A stretch of DNA of 64,000 nucleotides from Hyphomonas johnsonii MHS-2 (GTDB lineage: Bacteria > Pseudomonadota > Alphaproteobacteria > Caulobacterales > Hyphomonadaceae), in the NCBI RefSeq assembly GCF_000685275.1, contig NZ_ARYK01000003.1:308698-372697 (forward strand). Reading direction: 5' to 3'. The notes under the pieces are model-generated. The model made no database searches. It had not been told where the DNA came from and was given only the letters and a program-made list of their open reading frames with translations. Positions 1-9,136 of this stretch are shown in pieces. Position 1 is the first letter of the stretch, and every line of letters begins with the position of its first letter. Made by a program: the position numbers and the translations under genes.

Positions 1-44
1 CGGACGCGTCCCCGCACCTGCTGGTACAGCTGCGCGCCAATTGA
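1..44 (+). CDS. C-terminal end of an upstream gene (partial)
   Basis: One plus-strand frame reads 13 residues ending in LLVQLRAN and a TGA stop at 42–44, about 30 bases before the AMP nucleosidase start. It is probably the tail of a gene whose body lies outside the window. Too little remains to identify it, and the other two frames are also open over this short stretch. Confidence 0.35.
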   Translation, partial: DASPHLLVQLRAN

Positions 45-74
45 CGAGACGGCCCTTTTCCGCCATCTGGGTGC

Positions 75-1526
75 ATGACGAAACTCACCACACCCGACGC
101 CGTTGTTGACGCGCTTGAAAAGCTCTACAACGAAGCCGTCGAGGCTCTGTCCGGAGCGCTCGACCTCTACCTCCACACAGGCACACCGCCCGACGAGAAT
201 CTCCGTGCCAGCGGTGCGTTCTGCTATCCGCAGATCCGCCTCATCTATGATCCGGACGGCCCGCCGCCGCCGATCTCCCGCGCCTTCGGCAAGATGTCCG
301 AAGCCGGCACCTATATCTCCAGCTTCACACGGCCGGACTTTTTCCGCGCCTACCTGATCGAACAGCTGACGCCCCTGATGCGCGACTATCACATCACGGT
401 CACGGTCGAGCGTTCCAGCCAGGAAATTCCTTACGCCTATGTCTGGGAACAGGGCCAGGCCGAGGGCCTCGAAGAGATTTCACCTGCCGAACTGGCCCGC
501 TGGTTCCCCAGCCCCCAGCTCGCCGACATTGGCGACGAAGTGGCTGACGGCGAACTCTACGAGCCTTATGCGACGCATCCCCTCTGCCTGTTCGACGCGC
601 CGCGCGTCGACCTCTCGCTGAAGCGGTTGCAGCACTATACCGGCACGCCGGTGGAGCACTTCCAGCACTATGTCCTGTTCACCAATTACCACCGCTATGT
701 CGATGCCTTCTGCGACTGGGCGCTGACCCAGCTCGACAATGACAGCCACTATACGTCGCTGTCCGTTCCCGGTGGCCTGGAAGTGACCTCCGTCACGGGC
801 GCGTCGCCCACCGACATAGACGCCGCGCCCTGGCGCCGGTTCCAGATGCCGTCCTACCACCTGCGCGCCCCGAACGGCGCCGGCATCACTCTGGTCAATA
901 TCGGCGTCGGCCCGTCCAACGCCAAGACGATCACGGATCATCTCGCGGTCCTGCGCCCGCAGGTCTGGCTGATGGTTGGCCATTGCGGCGGCCTGCGCCA
1001 CAGCCAGTCGATCGGCGACTATGTGCTCGCCCATGCCTACCTGCGCGAAGACCATGTCCTCGACGCCGTGCTGCCGCCGGAAATCCCGGTCCCGGCTCTC
1101 GCCGAAGTCCAGGTCGCCCTGCAGGAAGCGGCCGCCCGCGTCACCGGCGAAAGCGGCGAATCCCTCAAGCGCCGCCTGCGCACCGGCACGGTCGTCACCA
1201 CCGACGATCGCAACTGGGAACTGCGCTTCACCGCCACGGCGCGCCGTTTCAACAAGTCGCGCGCCATCGCCATCGACATGGAAAGCGCGACGATCGCCGC
1301 CAACGGCTATCGCCTGCGCGTGCCCTATGGCGTGCTGCTCTGCGTCTCGGACAAGCCGCTGCATGGCGAGGTCAAGCTGCCCGGCGCGGCCAATCGCTTC
1401 TACGAGCGCGCCATCGGGGAACATATCCGCATCGGCATCGAAACCCTGGAAATGCTCGCTGCCGACAAGGGCGCCAAGCTGCACAGCCGCAAGCTGCGCG
1501 CCTTCGACGAACCGCCGTTTAGGTAG
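75..1526 (+). CDS. amn: AMP nucleosidase
   Basis: Predicted to hydrolyse AMP to adenine and ribose 5-phosphate in the cytoplasm, an adenylate-pool salvage reaction. The 483-residue product matches the usual length of the E. coli-type enzyme (about 484). It has the AMNp N-terminal domain over roughly residues 1–165 and a PNP/UDP phosphorylase fold after about residue 245. The nucleoside-phosphorylase-like stretch VGHCGGLRHSQSIGDYV lies near residue 303, and the MESATIAANGY motif near residue 403 carries the purine/ribose-contacting Glu. The start follows ATCTGGGTGC with little Shine-Dalgarno, but no better in-frame start exists. It converges on the membrane protein ending at 1573. Confidence 0.93.
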   Translation: MTKLTTPDAVVDALEKLYNEAVEALSGALDLYLHTGTPPDENLRASGAFCYPQIRLIYDPDGPPPPISRAFGKMSEAGTYISSFTRPDFFRAYLIEQLTPLMRDYHITVTVERSSQEIPYAYVWEQGQAEGLEEISPAELARWFPSPQLADIGDEVADGELYEPYATHPLCLFDAPRVDLSLKRLQHYTGTPVEHFQHYVLFTNYHRYVDAFCDWALTQLDNDSHYTSLSVPGGLEVTSVTGASPTDIDAAPWRRFQMPSYHLRAPNGAGITLVNIGVGPSNAKTITDHLAVLRPQVWLMVGHCGGLRHSQSIGDYVLAHAYLREDHVLDAVLPPEIPVPALAEVQVALQEAAARVTGESGESLKRRLRTGTVVTTDDRNWELRFTATARRFNKSRAIAIDMESATIAANGYRLRVPYGVLLCVSDKPLHGEVKLPGAANRFYERAIGEHIRIGIETLEMLAADKGAKLHSRKLRAFDEPPFR

Positions 1527-1572
1527 GCCCTGATCCCCCGCCTCTCATCGCGCAGCGATGGAAGGTGGGGGC

Positions 1573-2478
1573 TCAAGCTGCCGCCTCGCTCGTGGCCCCC
1601 ACAATCTCTTTCGCCGCGTCCGACAGAAGTGCGACCAGCTCCGGCTCGCCCACGGCTTGCAGGTACTTCACGAAGTCCCGCCCGCTGCCTTCCTTCGCGC
1701 CGGTCACGACGATCCGGTCGACCAGTCCGACAAAGTCATCGAGGTCGTCCTTGAAGAAGATATCGCGCATGAACGTGTACCTGCCACTGTAGCAACCGAC
1801 GACGACAGAGCGCCAGAACAGCAGCACGTCCTTGTCCTGCAGGACGCCTGTTTCGATCGCCCGCACGATCCGCCTGATCCATGCGAGATAGCGATGCAGG
1901 GCCGAGACGCTGATTTCCGCTGCCGGGCTGACCACGGATGACGTTTTCACAAACGGTACGGTGCGCTCGCCGTCGCGGTACTTCCAGTTTCGGTCGGTGC
2001 CCGCCTGCCACTGTGTGTTGCGGTCCAGGATGGTGACCAGCCTGACGCGCACGGCCGTGCCGTCCGGCCCGAAATCGACGACGCTTTCCGATTCGAACAC
2101 GTCCAGAATCTGCTCGTCGAGGTCCGTGGTCAGTTTCAACCGTTCCATGCTGAGCTGCTGTTCGGTCTGCTTCTGCTGGTTTCGCATCACGACGAGATAG
2201 GCGAACGACGCCACCCAGGCCGTGCCCATCGCGGTGATGCCGTAATTGAGAATGGAGAAGGCAATCTGTTCGCGCGAGTCCGGCTCGAAAGACGCAAAGG
2301 CAGTGACGCGCCGGTCCGGCCAGGTCAGCTGGATGAAGCCGTGGAAAAGGTCATTTGTCAGGCCGCTGAGAACGGCGGCCGCCAGGACAATGAAGATGAA
2401 TGTTATGACTGCCAGCAGCCCCACGGCCATCCAGCGAAGAATCCAGTCCGGCATAACGGTCCCCGTCCAATTGCGCAC
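1573..2478 (-). CDS. Unknown two-TM membrane protein
   Basis: A 301-residue protein I do not recognise. Two hydrophobic segments near residues 10–38 (WILRWMAVGLLAVITFIFIV) and 73–97 indicate an inner-membrane anchor. A charged, helical stretch rich in Gln, Glu and Lys follows (around 100–130, possible coiled coil), then a soluble C-terminal half. No catalytic motif is visible. It lies between the convergent amn gene and a hairpin terminator serving the SYLF gene upstream, so it is probably transcribed alone. Confidence 0.7.
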   Translation of the reverse strand: MRNWTGTVMPDWILRWMAVGLLAVITFIFIVLAAAVLSGLTNDLFHGFIQLTWPDRRVTAFASFEPDSREQIAFSILNYGITAMGTAWVASFAYLVVMRNQQKQTEQQLSMERLKLTTDLDEQILDVFESESVVDFGPDGTAVRVRLVTILDRNTQWQAGTDRNWKYRDGERTVPFVKTSSVVSPAAEISVSALHRYLAWIRRIVRAIETGVLQDKDVLLFWRSVVVGCYSGRYTFMRDIFFKDDLDDFVGLVDRIVVTGAKEGSGRDFVKYLQAVGEPELVALLSDAAKEIVGATSEAAA

Positions 2479-2532
2479 CAGGTTTCAAATCGAAACATTG
2501 TGCGAAATCGGGACGGATACAACCGGAAAATA

Positions 2533-2560
2533 GACGGGCGCCCCCTCGGAGGCGCCCGTC
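2533..2560 (-). terminator. Intrinsic terminator of the SYLF lipoprotein gene
   Basis: A perfect 10-bp stem (GACGGGCGCC at 2533–2542, GGCGCCCGTC at 2551–2560) with an 8-nt loop lies just past the stop at 2583. On the minus strand it is followed by TATTTT. Confidence 0.7.
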
Positions 2561-2582
2561 ATTCAGTCCGGAAACGCAAAGC

Positions 2583-3149
2583 CTATTTCGCGTCGAGCTT
2601 GGTGATCTTCGTGCCTTCGATGCTGACACCGGCCATCAGGCCCTTCTGGTCGAAGATGAACGCATAGGCGTCTTCCTTCAGGGTCGAGGTCGAGAGGTTC
2701 TCGGCGACACCGGCATTGACCAGCACCACCGTCGGGCCGACGCCGATTTCCCAGCCGTCGGAATCCTCGACATATTTCACGGCGGCGTCATTCATCAGGA
2801 ACACGGCATAGCCGTATTGCTGGGCGCCGGCCTGCAGGCCCCACGAGCCGGTGAACGTGCTGTAATAGTCACGCACAGCGCCGTTGTGGCGCATCTGGCC
2901 CTCGCCATACGCACCTCCGACACCGAGACCGGCCTTGACGATCGACGGGAAGATCAGGACGGCGCTGGACTTCGCCGCAATGGCGCGCGCAGCGGAATTT
3001 TCAGACGTCAGCTTGTTGAGCGCCTGGCGGCTCTGCGCATCGATGTCCTGGCGGCTGACTTCGTCCGGCATGCTCGTGCAGGCCGTGGTGACAAGCGGCG
3101 TGCCGACGACGAGGCAGGCGGCGAGGAGGGCGGATCGGAATTTGGCCAT
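2583..3149 (-). CDS. SYLF/Ysc84-domain lipid-binding lipoprotein
   Basis: The 188-residue product starts with a lipoprotein signal (LVTTAC lipobox, Cys near residue 24). A SYLF (Ysc84 actin-binding/DUF500) domain follows: a helical segment with SRQALNKLTSENSAARAIA, then IVKAGLGVGGAYGEGQM, GSWGLQAGAQQYGYAVFLM and the terminal EGTKITKLDAK. In bacteria these are periplasmic or outer-membrane-associated proteins implicated in phosphoinositide-like lipid binding; a precise role here is unknown. It appears monocistronic, with its own terminator and a palindrome in its promoter region. Confidence 0.85.
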   Translation of the reverse strand: MAKFRSALLAACLVVGTPLVTTACTSMPDEVSRQDIDAQSRQALNKLTSENSAARAIAAKSSAVLIFPSIVKAGLGVGGAYGEGQMRHNGAVRDYYSTFTGSWGLQAGAQQYGYAVFLMNDAAVKYVEDSDGWEIGVGPTVVLVNAGVAENLSTSTLKEDAYAFIFDQKGLMAGVSIEGTKITKLDAK

Positions 3150-3187
3150 GAGTGGCTCCTGTGATGGCGTATAAACTTGGTACTCCC

Positions 3188-3203
3188 GTACGCGTGAGCG
3201 TAC
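3188..3203. repeat. Short palindrome upstream of the SYLF gene
   Basis: GTACGC at 3188–3193 and GCGTAC at 3198–3203 flank GTGA. It lies 39 bases upstream of the SYLF start, near a candidate TTTATA -10 at about 3167–3172. It could be an operator, but no regulator is linked, so the role is inferred only from position. Confidence 0.3.
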
Positions 3204-3229
3204 AACAAAGTTCCGTACCGATGCAAAAT

Positions 3230-4132
3230 TCAGTAGAGCGCCATCAATACCGAGAGCGCGCCGTCGCTGATGGGCGCAACGCCCGGCGCGTCGCTGAGAC
3301 TGGCGCGGATATAGGCTGCTTCCGCAAAGGCGCGCAGATTGTGCACCCGGGCCAGCGTCACTTCGGATCCATAGGCCTCCCCCCAGGTGGCGAGCGGTGC
3401 AGGGTCCGCGAGGCCGGCAAACCAGCCAGCCCAGTCGTCTGCGCTGAAAACATTCCGCTGCCCAATGGCCAGGATCACCCGTGCCAGCCGTCCCGGCTCG
3501 CCAAACACATAGGCATGGCCGCCCGCCGGCACGATCTGGGCCCCGACTGCGGCGCGCAGGCGCCGAAGGCCGGCTGCGTCCACGGCCGGGTTCAGTGCCA
3601 GCTGCATGGCAAGGTCGGCGCCGTGTGCCACGCCGTGCCGCCAGCCCTCTGAATCGTCAAACCCGCGATAGTCGCTGACCGATTCCAGGTACGCCGCAGC
3701 CGCCTCGACCAGGTCCGCCCGTGCGGCGTCTGTCAGGAAAGGGTCAACCCTGTCCGTCCGGGCGACCTCTGACAGGGCAAGCGCCGAGAAGGGCGCCGTG
3801 ACACCCGCAGCATCGGCCACACTGAGCTGGCTGCCCAGCCGCGCCGACAGCCGCAGGCGAACGGCGTCAGACACGTCGCCCCGCCGCAGCAGCGCGGTCA
3901 GGCCCTCATACCCGATCCCGTCCCGCAGGCCCGGATCAGGCGAGGCCAGGCAGGCGGCAAGGTCCCACGCGGCTGTGTCGGCATCGTCCGTGACGAAGCC
4001 CGCTGCTCGCCAGTCGGTCAGCGCTGTGCCTGTCCGGCCTTCCGGCGCACAGGCCGTGTTGCCAAGGGGGGCGGCACTGGCGCAACCCGCCAGCAGGGCC
4101 AGGGCGAGCCCCGCTCCGATCAGCTTGTCCAT
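3230..4132 (-). CDS. Unknown lipoprotein
   Basis: A 300-residue protein with a clear lipoprotein signal peptide: MDKLIGAGLALALLAGCAS, lipobox LAGC, Cys17. The mature part is helical and Ala-rich without a family I recognise. It contains SEGWRHGVAHGADLAMQL (around residue 165) and EPGRLARVILAIGQRN; the first resembles helical-repeat DUF2785-type proteins, a weak impression. It is divergent from the phosphatase gene at 4239 and shares a 106-bp intergenic region with it. Confidence 0.65.
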   Translation of the reverse strand: MDKLIGAGLALALLAGCASAAPLGNTACAPEGRTGTALTDWRAAGFVTDDADTAAWDLAACLASPDPGLRDGIGYEGLTALLRRGDVSDAVRLRLSARLGSQLSVADAAGVTAPFSALALSEVARTDRVDPFLTDAARADLVEAAAAYLESVSDYRGFDDSEGWRHGVAHGADLAMQLALNPAVDAAGLRRLRAAVGAQIVPAGGHAYVFGEPGRLARVILAIGQRNVFSADDWAGWFAGLADPAPLATWGEAYGSEVTLARVHNLRAFAEAAYIRASLSDAPGVAPISDGALSVLMALY

Positions 4133-4238
4133 GGGCAGGTTTCCTCCGGGGCATCCGGCCCCAATCTAGCCATGCCGCCATGCGCTTGTCACCCAAGGCG
4201 GGTAGACGCGGGCACGCCTCCGCGCTAGCTCCCTTGCC

Positions 4239-5018
4239 ATGATGACACGTATCCTGCCGCTTGAGGGCGTTCGCAATTTCCGGGACTTCGGCGGCTATGC
4301 CTCGCGCCATGGCGGCACGGTCCGGCGCGGCCACCTCTATCGCTCGGGCCATTATGCCGAAGCGTCCGATTCTGATCTCGAGCGGATCGCCGAACTCGGC
4401 ATTGCCCTGCAAGCCGATCTGCGCCGCCCCGACGAGCGTGATCGCCAGCCCGGAAAATGGTCGGCCCCGAACACCATCATCCATGATGGCGGGCGCGAGA
4501 TGGAGGCGCCCCACACCCGCTTCCTGCAACAGGTCGAGGTCAATCCGGAAACTGCCGAGGACTGGATGGACGACTATTACAAGGTCGCGCCCTACAAGGC
4601 CCACCATGTTGAACTCTTCGCCAGCTGGTTCCGTGAACTGGCAGGTCTTGACGGCAACGCCGCAGGCGTCGTCAACTGCGCCGCCGGCAAGGACCGGACG
4701 GGCATCCTCTGCGCGCTGACCCATCATGTGCTCGGCGTCGGCGAGGACGACATCCGGGCTGATTACGACCTCACCAACCAGGCCGTGAATGTCGACGAGT
4801 TCCTTCCCGCTGCCGCGAAACACTTCAACGAGATGCTCGGCAAGAACCATGACGTGGAAGTCTTCCGGCCCTTCATGGGTGTGCGCCTGCGCTATCTCGA
4901 AACCGCTTTCTCCGCGATGGCGGCCGAGTCCGGCTCGATCGACACCTATCTCGTCACGACGCTCGGCGTGGACGATGCGATGCAGAAAGCGATTCGCGAC
5001 CGCCTGATCGAGACCTAG
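4239..5018 (+). CDS. Tyrosine/serine protein phosphatase family
   Basis: A 259-residue dual-specificity-like phosphatase of the bacterial Y_phosphatase3 (LMWPTP-unrelated, MptpB-like) group. The active-site loop CAAGKDRTG has nucleophile Cys147 and Arg153, fitting CX5R. The N-terminal RNFRDFGGYAS signature near residue 12 and LYRSGHYAEAS near 33 are typical of the family. The Lys-Asp in the P-loop (AGKDR) is associated with phosphoinositide/dual-specificity members, so the substrate need not be protein. Two ATGs are adjacent at 4239 and 4242. It reads toward dnaX with a 184-bp gap. Confidence 0.85.
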   Translation: MMTRILPLEGVRNFRDFGGYASRHGGTVRRGHLYRSGHYAEASDSDLERIAELGIALQADLRRPDERDRQPGKWSAPNTIIHDGGREMEAPHTRFLQQVEVNPETAEDWMDDYYKVAPYKAHHVELFASWFRELAGLDGNAAGVVNCAAGKDRTGILCALTHHVLGVGEDDIRADYDLTNQAVNVDEFLPAAAKHFNEMLGKNHDVEVFRPFMGVRLRYLETAFSAMAAESGSIDTYLVTTLGVDDAMQKAIRDRLIET

Positions 5019-5202
5019 GGGAAGGAACCCGGCTCCAGAGTCGCCCTTGCAGGGGGCGGCGTTTCAGGTGTGGGCACGGGACTTTCCCGCCAATACGGGC
5101 CTGTTCCCGCCCCTGCGAGACGGAGGGCGGGGTGGAGCCAGACGGGTTCAGCCGCATGAGTCCATTGCCCCCATCCGCCCGAAGCCGCTAAACTCCCCCG
5201 AC

Positions 5203-6894
5203 ATGACCGAATCCGATACTCCCGAGCGCGACGACCAGACCTTCTCCATGTTCGGGGACGATGACCCGTCGGCGAAACCGGCGGCCTACCAGGTTCTCGC
5301 CCGCAAATACCGGCCGCGCCTGTTCACCGACCTGATCGGCCAGGAGGCCATGGTTCGCACGCTTTCCAACGCGTTCGAGACCGGCCGTATCGCCCATGCC
5401 TTCATGCTGACCGGCGTGCGCGGCGTCGGCAAGACGACCACGGCGCGCCTGCTCGCCCGCGGGCTCAACTATTCACGTGACGGGGCCGACGCGCCCTCGA
5501 TCCACCTCGACCCGCCAGGCGTCCATTGCGAAGCCATCATGGCGTCGCGCCACCCGGATGTGCTGGAACTCGACGCGGCCTCCCGTACCGGCGTTGCCGA
5601 CATGCGCGACCTGCTGGACGGATCGCGCTATGCGCCCGTCTCGGCGCGCTACAAGGTCTACATCATCGACGAAGTGCACATGCTGTCCACGGCGGCGTTC
5701 AACGCCCTGCTGAAGACACTGGAAGAGCCGCCGCCGCATGTGAAATTCATCTTCGCCACAACCGAGATTCGCAAGGTGCCCGTCACCGTCCTGTCGCGCT
5801 GCCAGCGGTTTGACCTGAAGCGGCTCGATACCGGGGCGCTCGCCGTGCACCTCAAGCGTGTTGCCGATCGCGAAGGCGCGAAAGTCTCCGAGGAGGGCCT
5901 CGCCCTCATCGCCCGCGCGGCCGAAGGCTCGGTGCGCGATGCGCTCTCGATCCTCGACCAGGCCATCGTCCAGAGCATGGATGGCGGCGAGGTTGGTGGC
6001 CCCGCCGTGCGCGACATGCTCGGCCTTGGCGACCGCGGCCGCCTGCTCGATGCGTTCAGTCTCGCCGTGAATGGCGATGCCAGGGGCGCGCTGGCCGAAA
6101 TCCGTGACCAGGTCCATGCCGGCGCAGATCCGACGGTCATCCTGAAAGACCTGATGGACATTGCCGCAGATGTCTCCGTCGCGCAGGCCACCGGCGGTGA
6201 TTATGACCCCGGCGGACCGGCCGACTGGATTGCCCGCACGCAGGCGCTCGCCCAGAAGCTGACCCCGGCACAGGCGTCCCGCTGCTGGCAGATCCTGCTT
6301 TCCGGCTTCAACGACCTGCAGACCGCGCCGGATACCGCCACAGCACTCAACATGGTTGTCCTGCGCCTTGCGGCGGCCTGCGCCCTGCCATCGCCGGAAG
6401 AGGCCGCCCGCCTGATTGCTGCCGGAGGCAGCACGCCGCCGGGAAAGCCTGATGCCACAGGCGAGGCGGCGCACGCATCCGGCGACCTTGAAAGCTTTGC
6501 CGGCATCGTCGCCCGGCTCGATGAACTGCGTGAAGTGAACCTGCAGGTCGAACTCGAAAAATTCGTCCGCCCCGGCCATGTCGAGGCGGGCCGGCTGGAT
6601 TGCGAACTGGAGCCCGGCGCGCCGGCCGACCTGCTCGCACGGCTGCGCAAGTTCCTCGAATACGAGACCGGCATCGACTGGGCCGTGTCGCAGGTCTCCG
6701 GCGGCGGAGAGACTGTCCGTCAGGCCGAGATCCGCAGCCGCGAGGAGCGCCACGCGTCCGCCGCAGCGCACCCGGCTGTCGCCGCCGCGCTGAAAAGCCT
6801 GCCCGGCGCTGTCATTGTCGACGTCATCGAGCCGGCGCCGCTTGAATCCGATGCCGGCGGTGACAATGTGATCCGCTTGAACGCCCGTCGCTAG
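5203..6894 (+). CDS. dnaX: DNA polymerase III subunit gamma/tau
   Basis: Clamp-loader ATPase of the replicative polymerase, 563 residues from the ATG at 5203. The frame is open further upstream, but family homology (YQVLARKYRPRLFTDLIGQ) begins only at residue 29. Walker A GVRGVGKTT is at 71–79, Walker B IIDEVHM around 154–160, and the sensor/arginine-finger region is IFATTEIRKVPVTVLSRCQRF. The four zinc-binding cysteines of E. coli DnaX are missing; only one Cys (in GVHCEAIM) remains in that loop, as in other alphaproteobacteria I know. The acidic C-terminal tau part is present. It forms a cassette with ybaB (16 bp downstream) and recR. Confidence 0.96.
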   Translation: MTESDTPERDDQTFSMFGDDDPSAKPAAYQVLARKYRPRLFTDLIGQEAMVRTLSNAFETGRIAHAFMLTGVRGVGKTTTARLLARGLNYSRDGADAPSIHLDPPGVHCEAIMASRHPDVLELDAASRTGVADMRDLLDGSRYAPVSARYKVYIIDEVHMLSTAAFNALLKTLEEPPPHVKFIFATTEIRKVPVTVLSRCQRFDLKRLDTGALAVHLKRVADREGAKVSEEGLALIARAAEGSVRDALSILDQAIVQSMDGGEVGGPAVRDMLGLGDRGRLLDAFSLAVNGDARGALAEIRDQVHAGADPTVILKDLMDIAADVSVAQATGGDYDPGGPADWIARTQALAQKLTPAQASRCWQILLSGFNDLQTAPDTATALNMVVLRLAAACALPSPEEAARLIAAGGSTPPGKPDATGEAAHASGDLESFAGIVARLDELREVNLQVELEKFVRPGHVEAGRLDCELEPGAPADLLARLRKFLEYETGIDWAVSQVSGGGETVRQAEIRSREERHASAAAHPAVAAALKSLPGAVIVDVIEPAPLESDAGGDNVIRLNARR

Positions 6895-6910
6895 AAACAG
6901 GAAAGCCCCG

Positions 6911-7237
6911 ATGAAAGACCTCGCCAAGATCATGCAGCAGGCCCAGGAAATGCAGGCCAAGATGCAGGAAGCCCAGACCAAGATCGAGGCCACCGAGGCC
7001 GATGGTGTGGCCGGCGCGGGCCTCGTCCGCATCCGCCTGAAGGGCAAGGGAGACCTTGTTGCGGTCCATATCGATCCGTCCCTGCTGTCCGACGATGCCG
7101 AGATCATCGAAGACCTGCTCAAGGCCGCCCATGCCGACGCCCGCACGCGCCTCGACCAGGCGATGGACGAGGCGATGAAGGAAGCGACCAAGGGCCTCGG
7201 CGGCGGCATGCTGCCCGGCTTCAAGATGCCGTTCTGA
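6911..7237 (+). CDS. ybaB: YbaB/EbfC nucleoid-associated protein
   Basis: A 108-residue DNA-binding protein of the YbaB/EbfC family: an N-terminal helix rich in Met and Gln ([19 protein letters not shown]), a central beta sheet ([23 protein letters not shown]) and a C-terminal helix followed by a Gly-rich end ([14 protein letters not shown]). It dimerises and coats DNA. The dnaX–ybaB–recR order is a widely conserved bacterial cassette, which supports the call. The start at 6911 has GGAAAGCCCCG upstream. Confidence 0.95.
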   Translation: MKDLAKIMQQAQEMQAKMQEAQTKIEATEADGVAGAGLVRIRLKGKGDLVAVHIDPSLLSDDAEIIEDLLKAAHADARTRLDQAMDEAMKEATKGLGGGMLPGFKMPF

Positions 7238-7244
7238 CCCGCGC

Positions 7245-7856
7245 ATGACACAACGCTCTGCCGGCCCCGAAATCCTCCGCCTGATCGAACTGATGGCGCG
7301 CCTGCCGGGCCTTGGCCCGCGCTCAGCCCGCCGTGCGGCGCTGTTCCTGCTGAAGCGCAAGGACCAGGTCCTGCTGCCGCTGGCTGACGCCCTGCGCGAA
7401 GCCGGCGAGAAGATCGAACGCTGCCAGACCTGCGGGAATTTTGACACCGTCCAGCCCTGCGCCGTTTGTCAGGCTGCGGGCCGCGACGACACGATCCTCT
7501 GCGTCGTGGAAGACGTGCCGGACCTCTGGGCGCTGGAGCGCGGCGGCGCCTTCCGCGGCCGCTATCACGTGCTCGGCGGCGTCCTCTCGGCGATTGACGG
7601 CATCGGCCCGGACGACCTCAATATCGCGCCTCTCCTGTCACGCGTCGCAGCGGGCGGCATCCGCGAAGTGATCCTTGCCCTCAATGCCACGGTCGACGGG
7701 CAGACCACGGCGCACTATGTCGCCGACCTGCTGGACAGTGCCGGGGTCGAGGTGACGCGCCTGGCCCATGGCGTGCCGGTTGGCGGCGAACTCGACCATC
7801 TCGACGACGGCACCCTGGCCGCCGCCCTGCGCTCGCGCCGCGACGTGAAGCGCTAG
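7245..7856 (+). CDS. recR: Recombination mediator RecR
   Basis: A 203-residue RecR, acting with RecF and RecO to load RecA at gaps. It has an N-terminal helix-hairpin-helix ([19 protein letters not shown]) and a four-cysteine zinc motif at Cys60, 63, 72 and 75. The Toprim domain starts at [15 protein letters not shown], and the C-terminal end is ARGLPVGGELD-like ([23 protein letters not shown]). It starts 8 bases after ybaB. Its stop overlaps the stop of the convergent sugar dehydrogenase gene by 4 bases (CTAG at 7853–7856). Confidence 0.96.
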   Translation: MTQRSAGPEILRLIELMARLPGLGPRSARRAALFLLKRKDQVLLPLADALREAGEKIERCQTCGNFDTVQPCAVCQAAGRDDTILCVVEDVPDLWALERGGAFRGRYHVLGGVLSAIDGIGPDDLNIAPLLSRVAAGGIREVILALNATVDGQTTAHYVADLLDSAGVEVTRLAHGVPVGGELDHLDDGTLAAALRSRRDVKR

Positions 7857-8989
7857 TTCCCGTCTGCCAGGTCGACCCGGAAGATACCGTCGAAATTCTT
7901 CGTTGCGATGTAGAGGTGGCCGTCCGGCCCCTGGACGACATCGCGGATCGGGTATTCGCCCTGGAACAGGTTTTCGCGGCCGACAACCTTGCCGTTCTCC
8001 ATGTCGATGCGCACCAGGTTCAGGCCCGCCGGGCCGTTCATGCCGCCCGCAAACAGGTCGCCCTTCCAGCCGGGATAGACGTCGCTTGTCAGCTTGGTCA
8101 GGCCGGCCGGCGCGATTGACGGCACCCAATAGGTCTCCGGCTGCTCCATGCCCTCGGCCTCGGTCTTGTCGGTGATGATCGTGCCGTCATAGTCGACGCC
8201 ATAGGTGATTTCCGGCCAGCCGTAATTGGCGCCCTTCCTGATGATGTTCAGTTCGTCGCCGCCCTTGGGGCCATGCTCGGTTTCGTACAGCGTGTCCGTC
8301 TCGGCATCATAATACAGGCCCTGTTCGTTGCGGTGGCCGTAAGACCACACGGCCGGGTTGCCAACCGCGCCATCCGCAAAGGGATTGTCCGCCGGGATCG
8401 AGCCATCCTTGTTGATGCGGATCACCGAGCCGTGCGTCTTCTTCGGGTCCTGCGCGAGGTCCATGTAGACAAAGCCGTCGCCGATCGTGGCGTACAGCGT
8501 ACCGTCGCCGCCGAATTGCAGGCGCGAGCCGAAGTGCAGCGCCGTGTCGCGCGGGTCTGCCACGAAGATTTCGGTGACGTCCTCAAGCGCATTGCCGTCA
8601 TCGCTGAGGCGGCCATGCACGATGGCCGTGCCGTTGGCATCGGGCGTGCCCTTGGAATAGGCCACATAGACCAGCCGGCTGGTTGCGAAATCCGGGTCGA
8701 GCGTCAGGCCGAGATAGCCGGCCTGGCGTTCGGTATAGGCGGGTGGCAGGCCGGGAACGGCGACCGGCGTGGTTTCGCCGGCGGGCAGGCGTTTCAGGCC
8801 GTTCTCCTTCTCCGTGAACAGGAGGTCACCGTTCGGCATGAAGGCCATGCCCCATGGAAATTCGGTTTCTGTGACAACCGGGGTCAGTTTGACCTTGGTG
8901 TCGCTGGTCACGGCCTGTGTCTGATCGGCGGCGCTGCCACAGGCGGCGAGCACGAGGCTGGCCAGGAGGCTGGTTGCGAGAAGGCGCAT
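7853..8989 (-). CDS. PQQ-dependent sugar dehydrogenase, lipoprotein
   Basis: A 378-residue six-bladed beta-propeller of the soluble aldose sugar dehydrogenase (GSDH/YliI) family, which oxidises aldose sugars with PQQ. A lipobox ([11 protein letters not shown]) places it on the outer membrane. Visible family motifs are [20 protein letters not shown] near residue 41, LGLTLDPDF, the quinone/Ca-binding region [13 protein letters not shown] and [15 protein letters not shown]. It is followed upstream by a TonB receptor gene on the same strand, 148 bp away with a terminator between, so co-transcription is unlikely. Confidence 0.9.
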   Translation of the reverse strand: MRLLATSLLASLVLAACGSAADQTQAVTSDTKVKLTPVVTETEFPWGMAFMPNGDLLFTEKENGLKRLPAGETTPVAVPGLPPAYTERQAGYLGLTLDPDFATSRLVYVAYSKGTPDANGTAIVHGRLSDDGNALEDVTEIFVADPRDTALHFGSRLQFGGDGTLYATIGDGFVYMDLAQDPKKTHGSVIRINKDGSIPADNPFADGAVGNPAVWSYGHRNEQGLYYDAETDTLYETEHGPKGGDELNIIRKGANYGWPEITYGVDYDGTIITDKTEAEGMEQPETYWVPSIAPAGLTKLTSDVYPGWKGDLFAGGMNGPAGLNLVRIDMENGKVVGRENLFQGEYPIRDVVQGPDGHLYIATKNFDGIFRVDLADGN

Positions 8990-9051
8990 GAGTCGGTTTC
9001 CCTGTTCGATCGGTGTCTGGAAAGAGGATAGGCCGGTGCCCGGCCGGAACC

Positions 9052-9083
9052 AAACAAAAAAGGGGCAGCCCTCAAGCTGCCCC
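9052..9083 (-). terminator. Intrinsic terminator of the TonB receptor gene
   Basis: An 8-bp GC stem (GGGGCAGC at 9062–9069, GCTGCCCC at 9076–9083) is followed on the minus strand by TTTTTTGTTT. It lies 54 bases past the receptor stop and separates it from the sugar dehydrogenase gene. Confidence 0.8.
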
Positions 9084-9094
9084 TTCCGAGTTTC

Positions 9095-9120
9095 ACCTGG
9101 CGCGGGTTGGCGCGCCAGGT
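9095..9120. repeat. Perfect 10-bp inverted repeat
   Basis: ACCTGGCGCG (9095–9104) and CGCGCCAGGT (9111–9120) flank a 6-nt spacer immediately after the TonB receptor stop. It has no T tract and is probably an mRNA 3'-end stabilising hairpin ahead of the terminator at 9062–9083. Confidence 0.5.
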
Positions 9121-9136
9121 AATGGCGTTCCTGTAA

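Noticed and set aside
480..1484. Long antisense open frame across the AMP nucleosidase gene
   Set aside because: It mirrors the codon pattern of amn, has no family motifs, and is the usual GC-rich antisense artefact.
5019..5202. Possible SRP RNA (ffs) upstream of dnaX, as in some alphaproteobacteria
   Set aside because: Hairpin-prone GC-rich sequence is present, but the conserved GGAAGGRAGCAG core of SRP RNA is absent on both strands.
5473..7251. 592-codon antisense frame over dnaX, ybaB and recR
   Set aside because: Spans three conserved genes on the other strand and has no homology I recognise.
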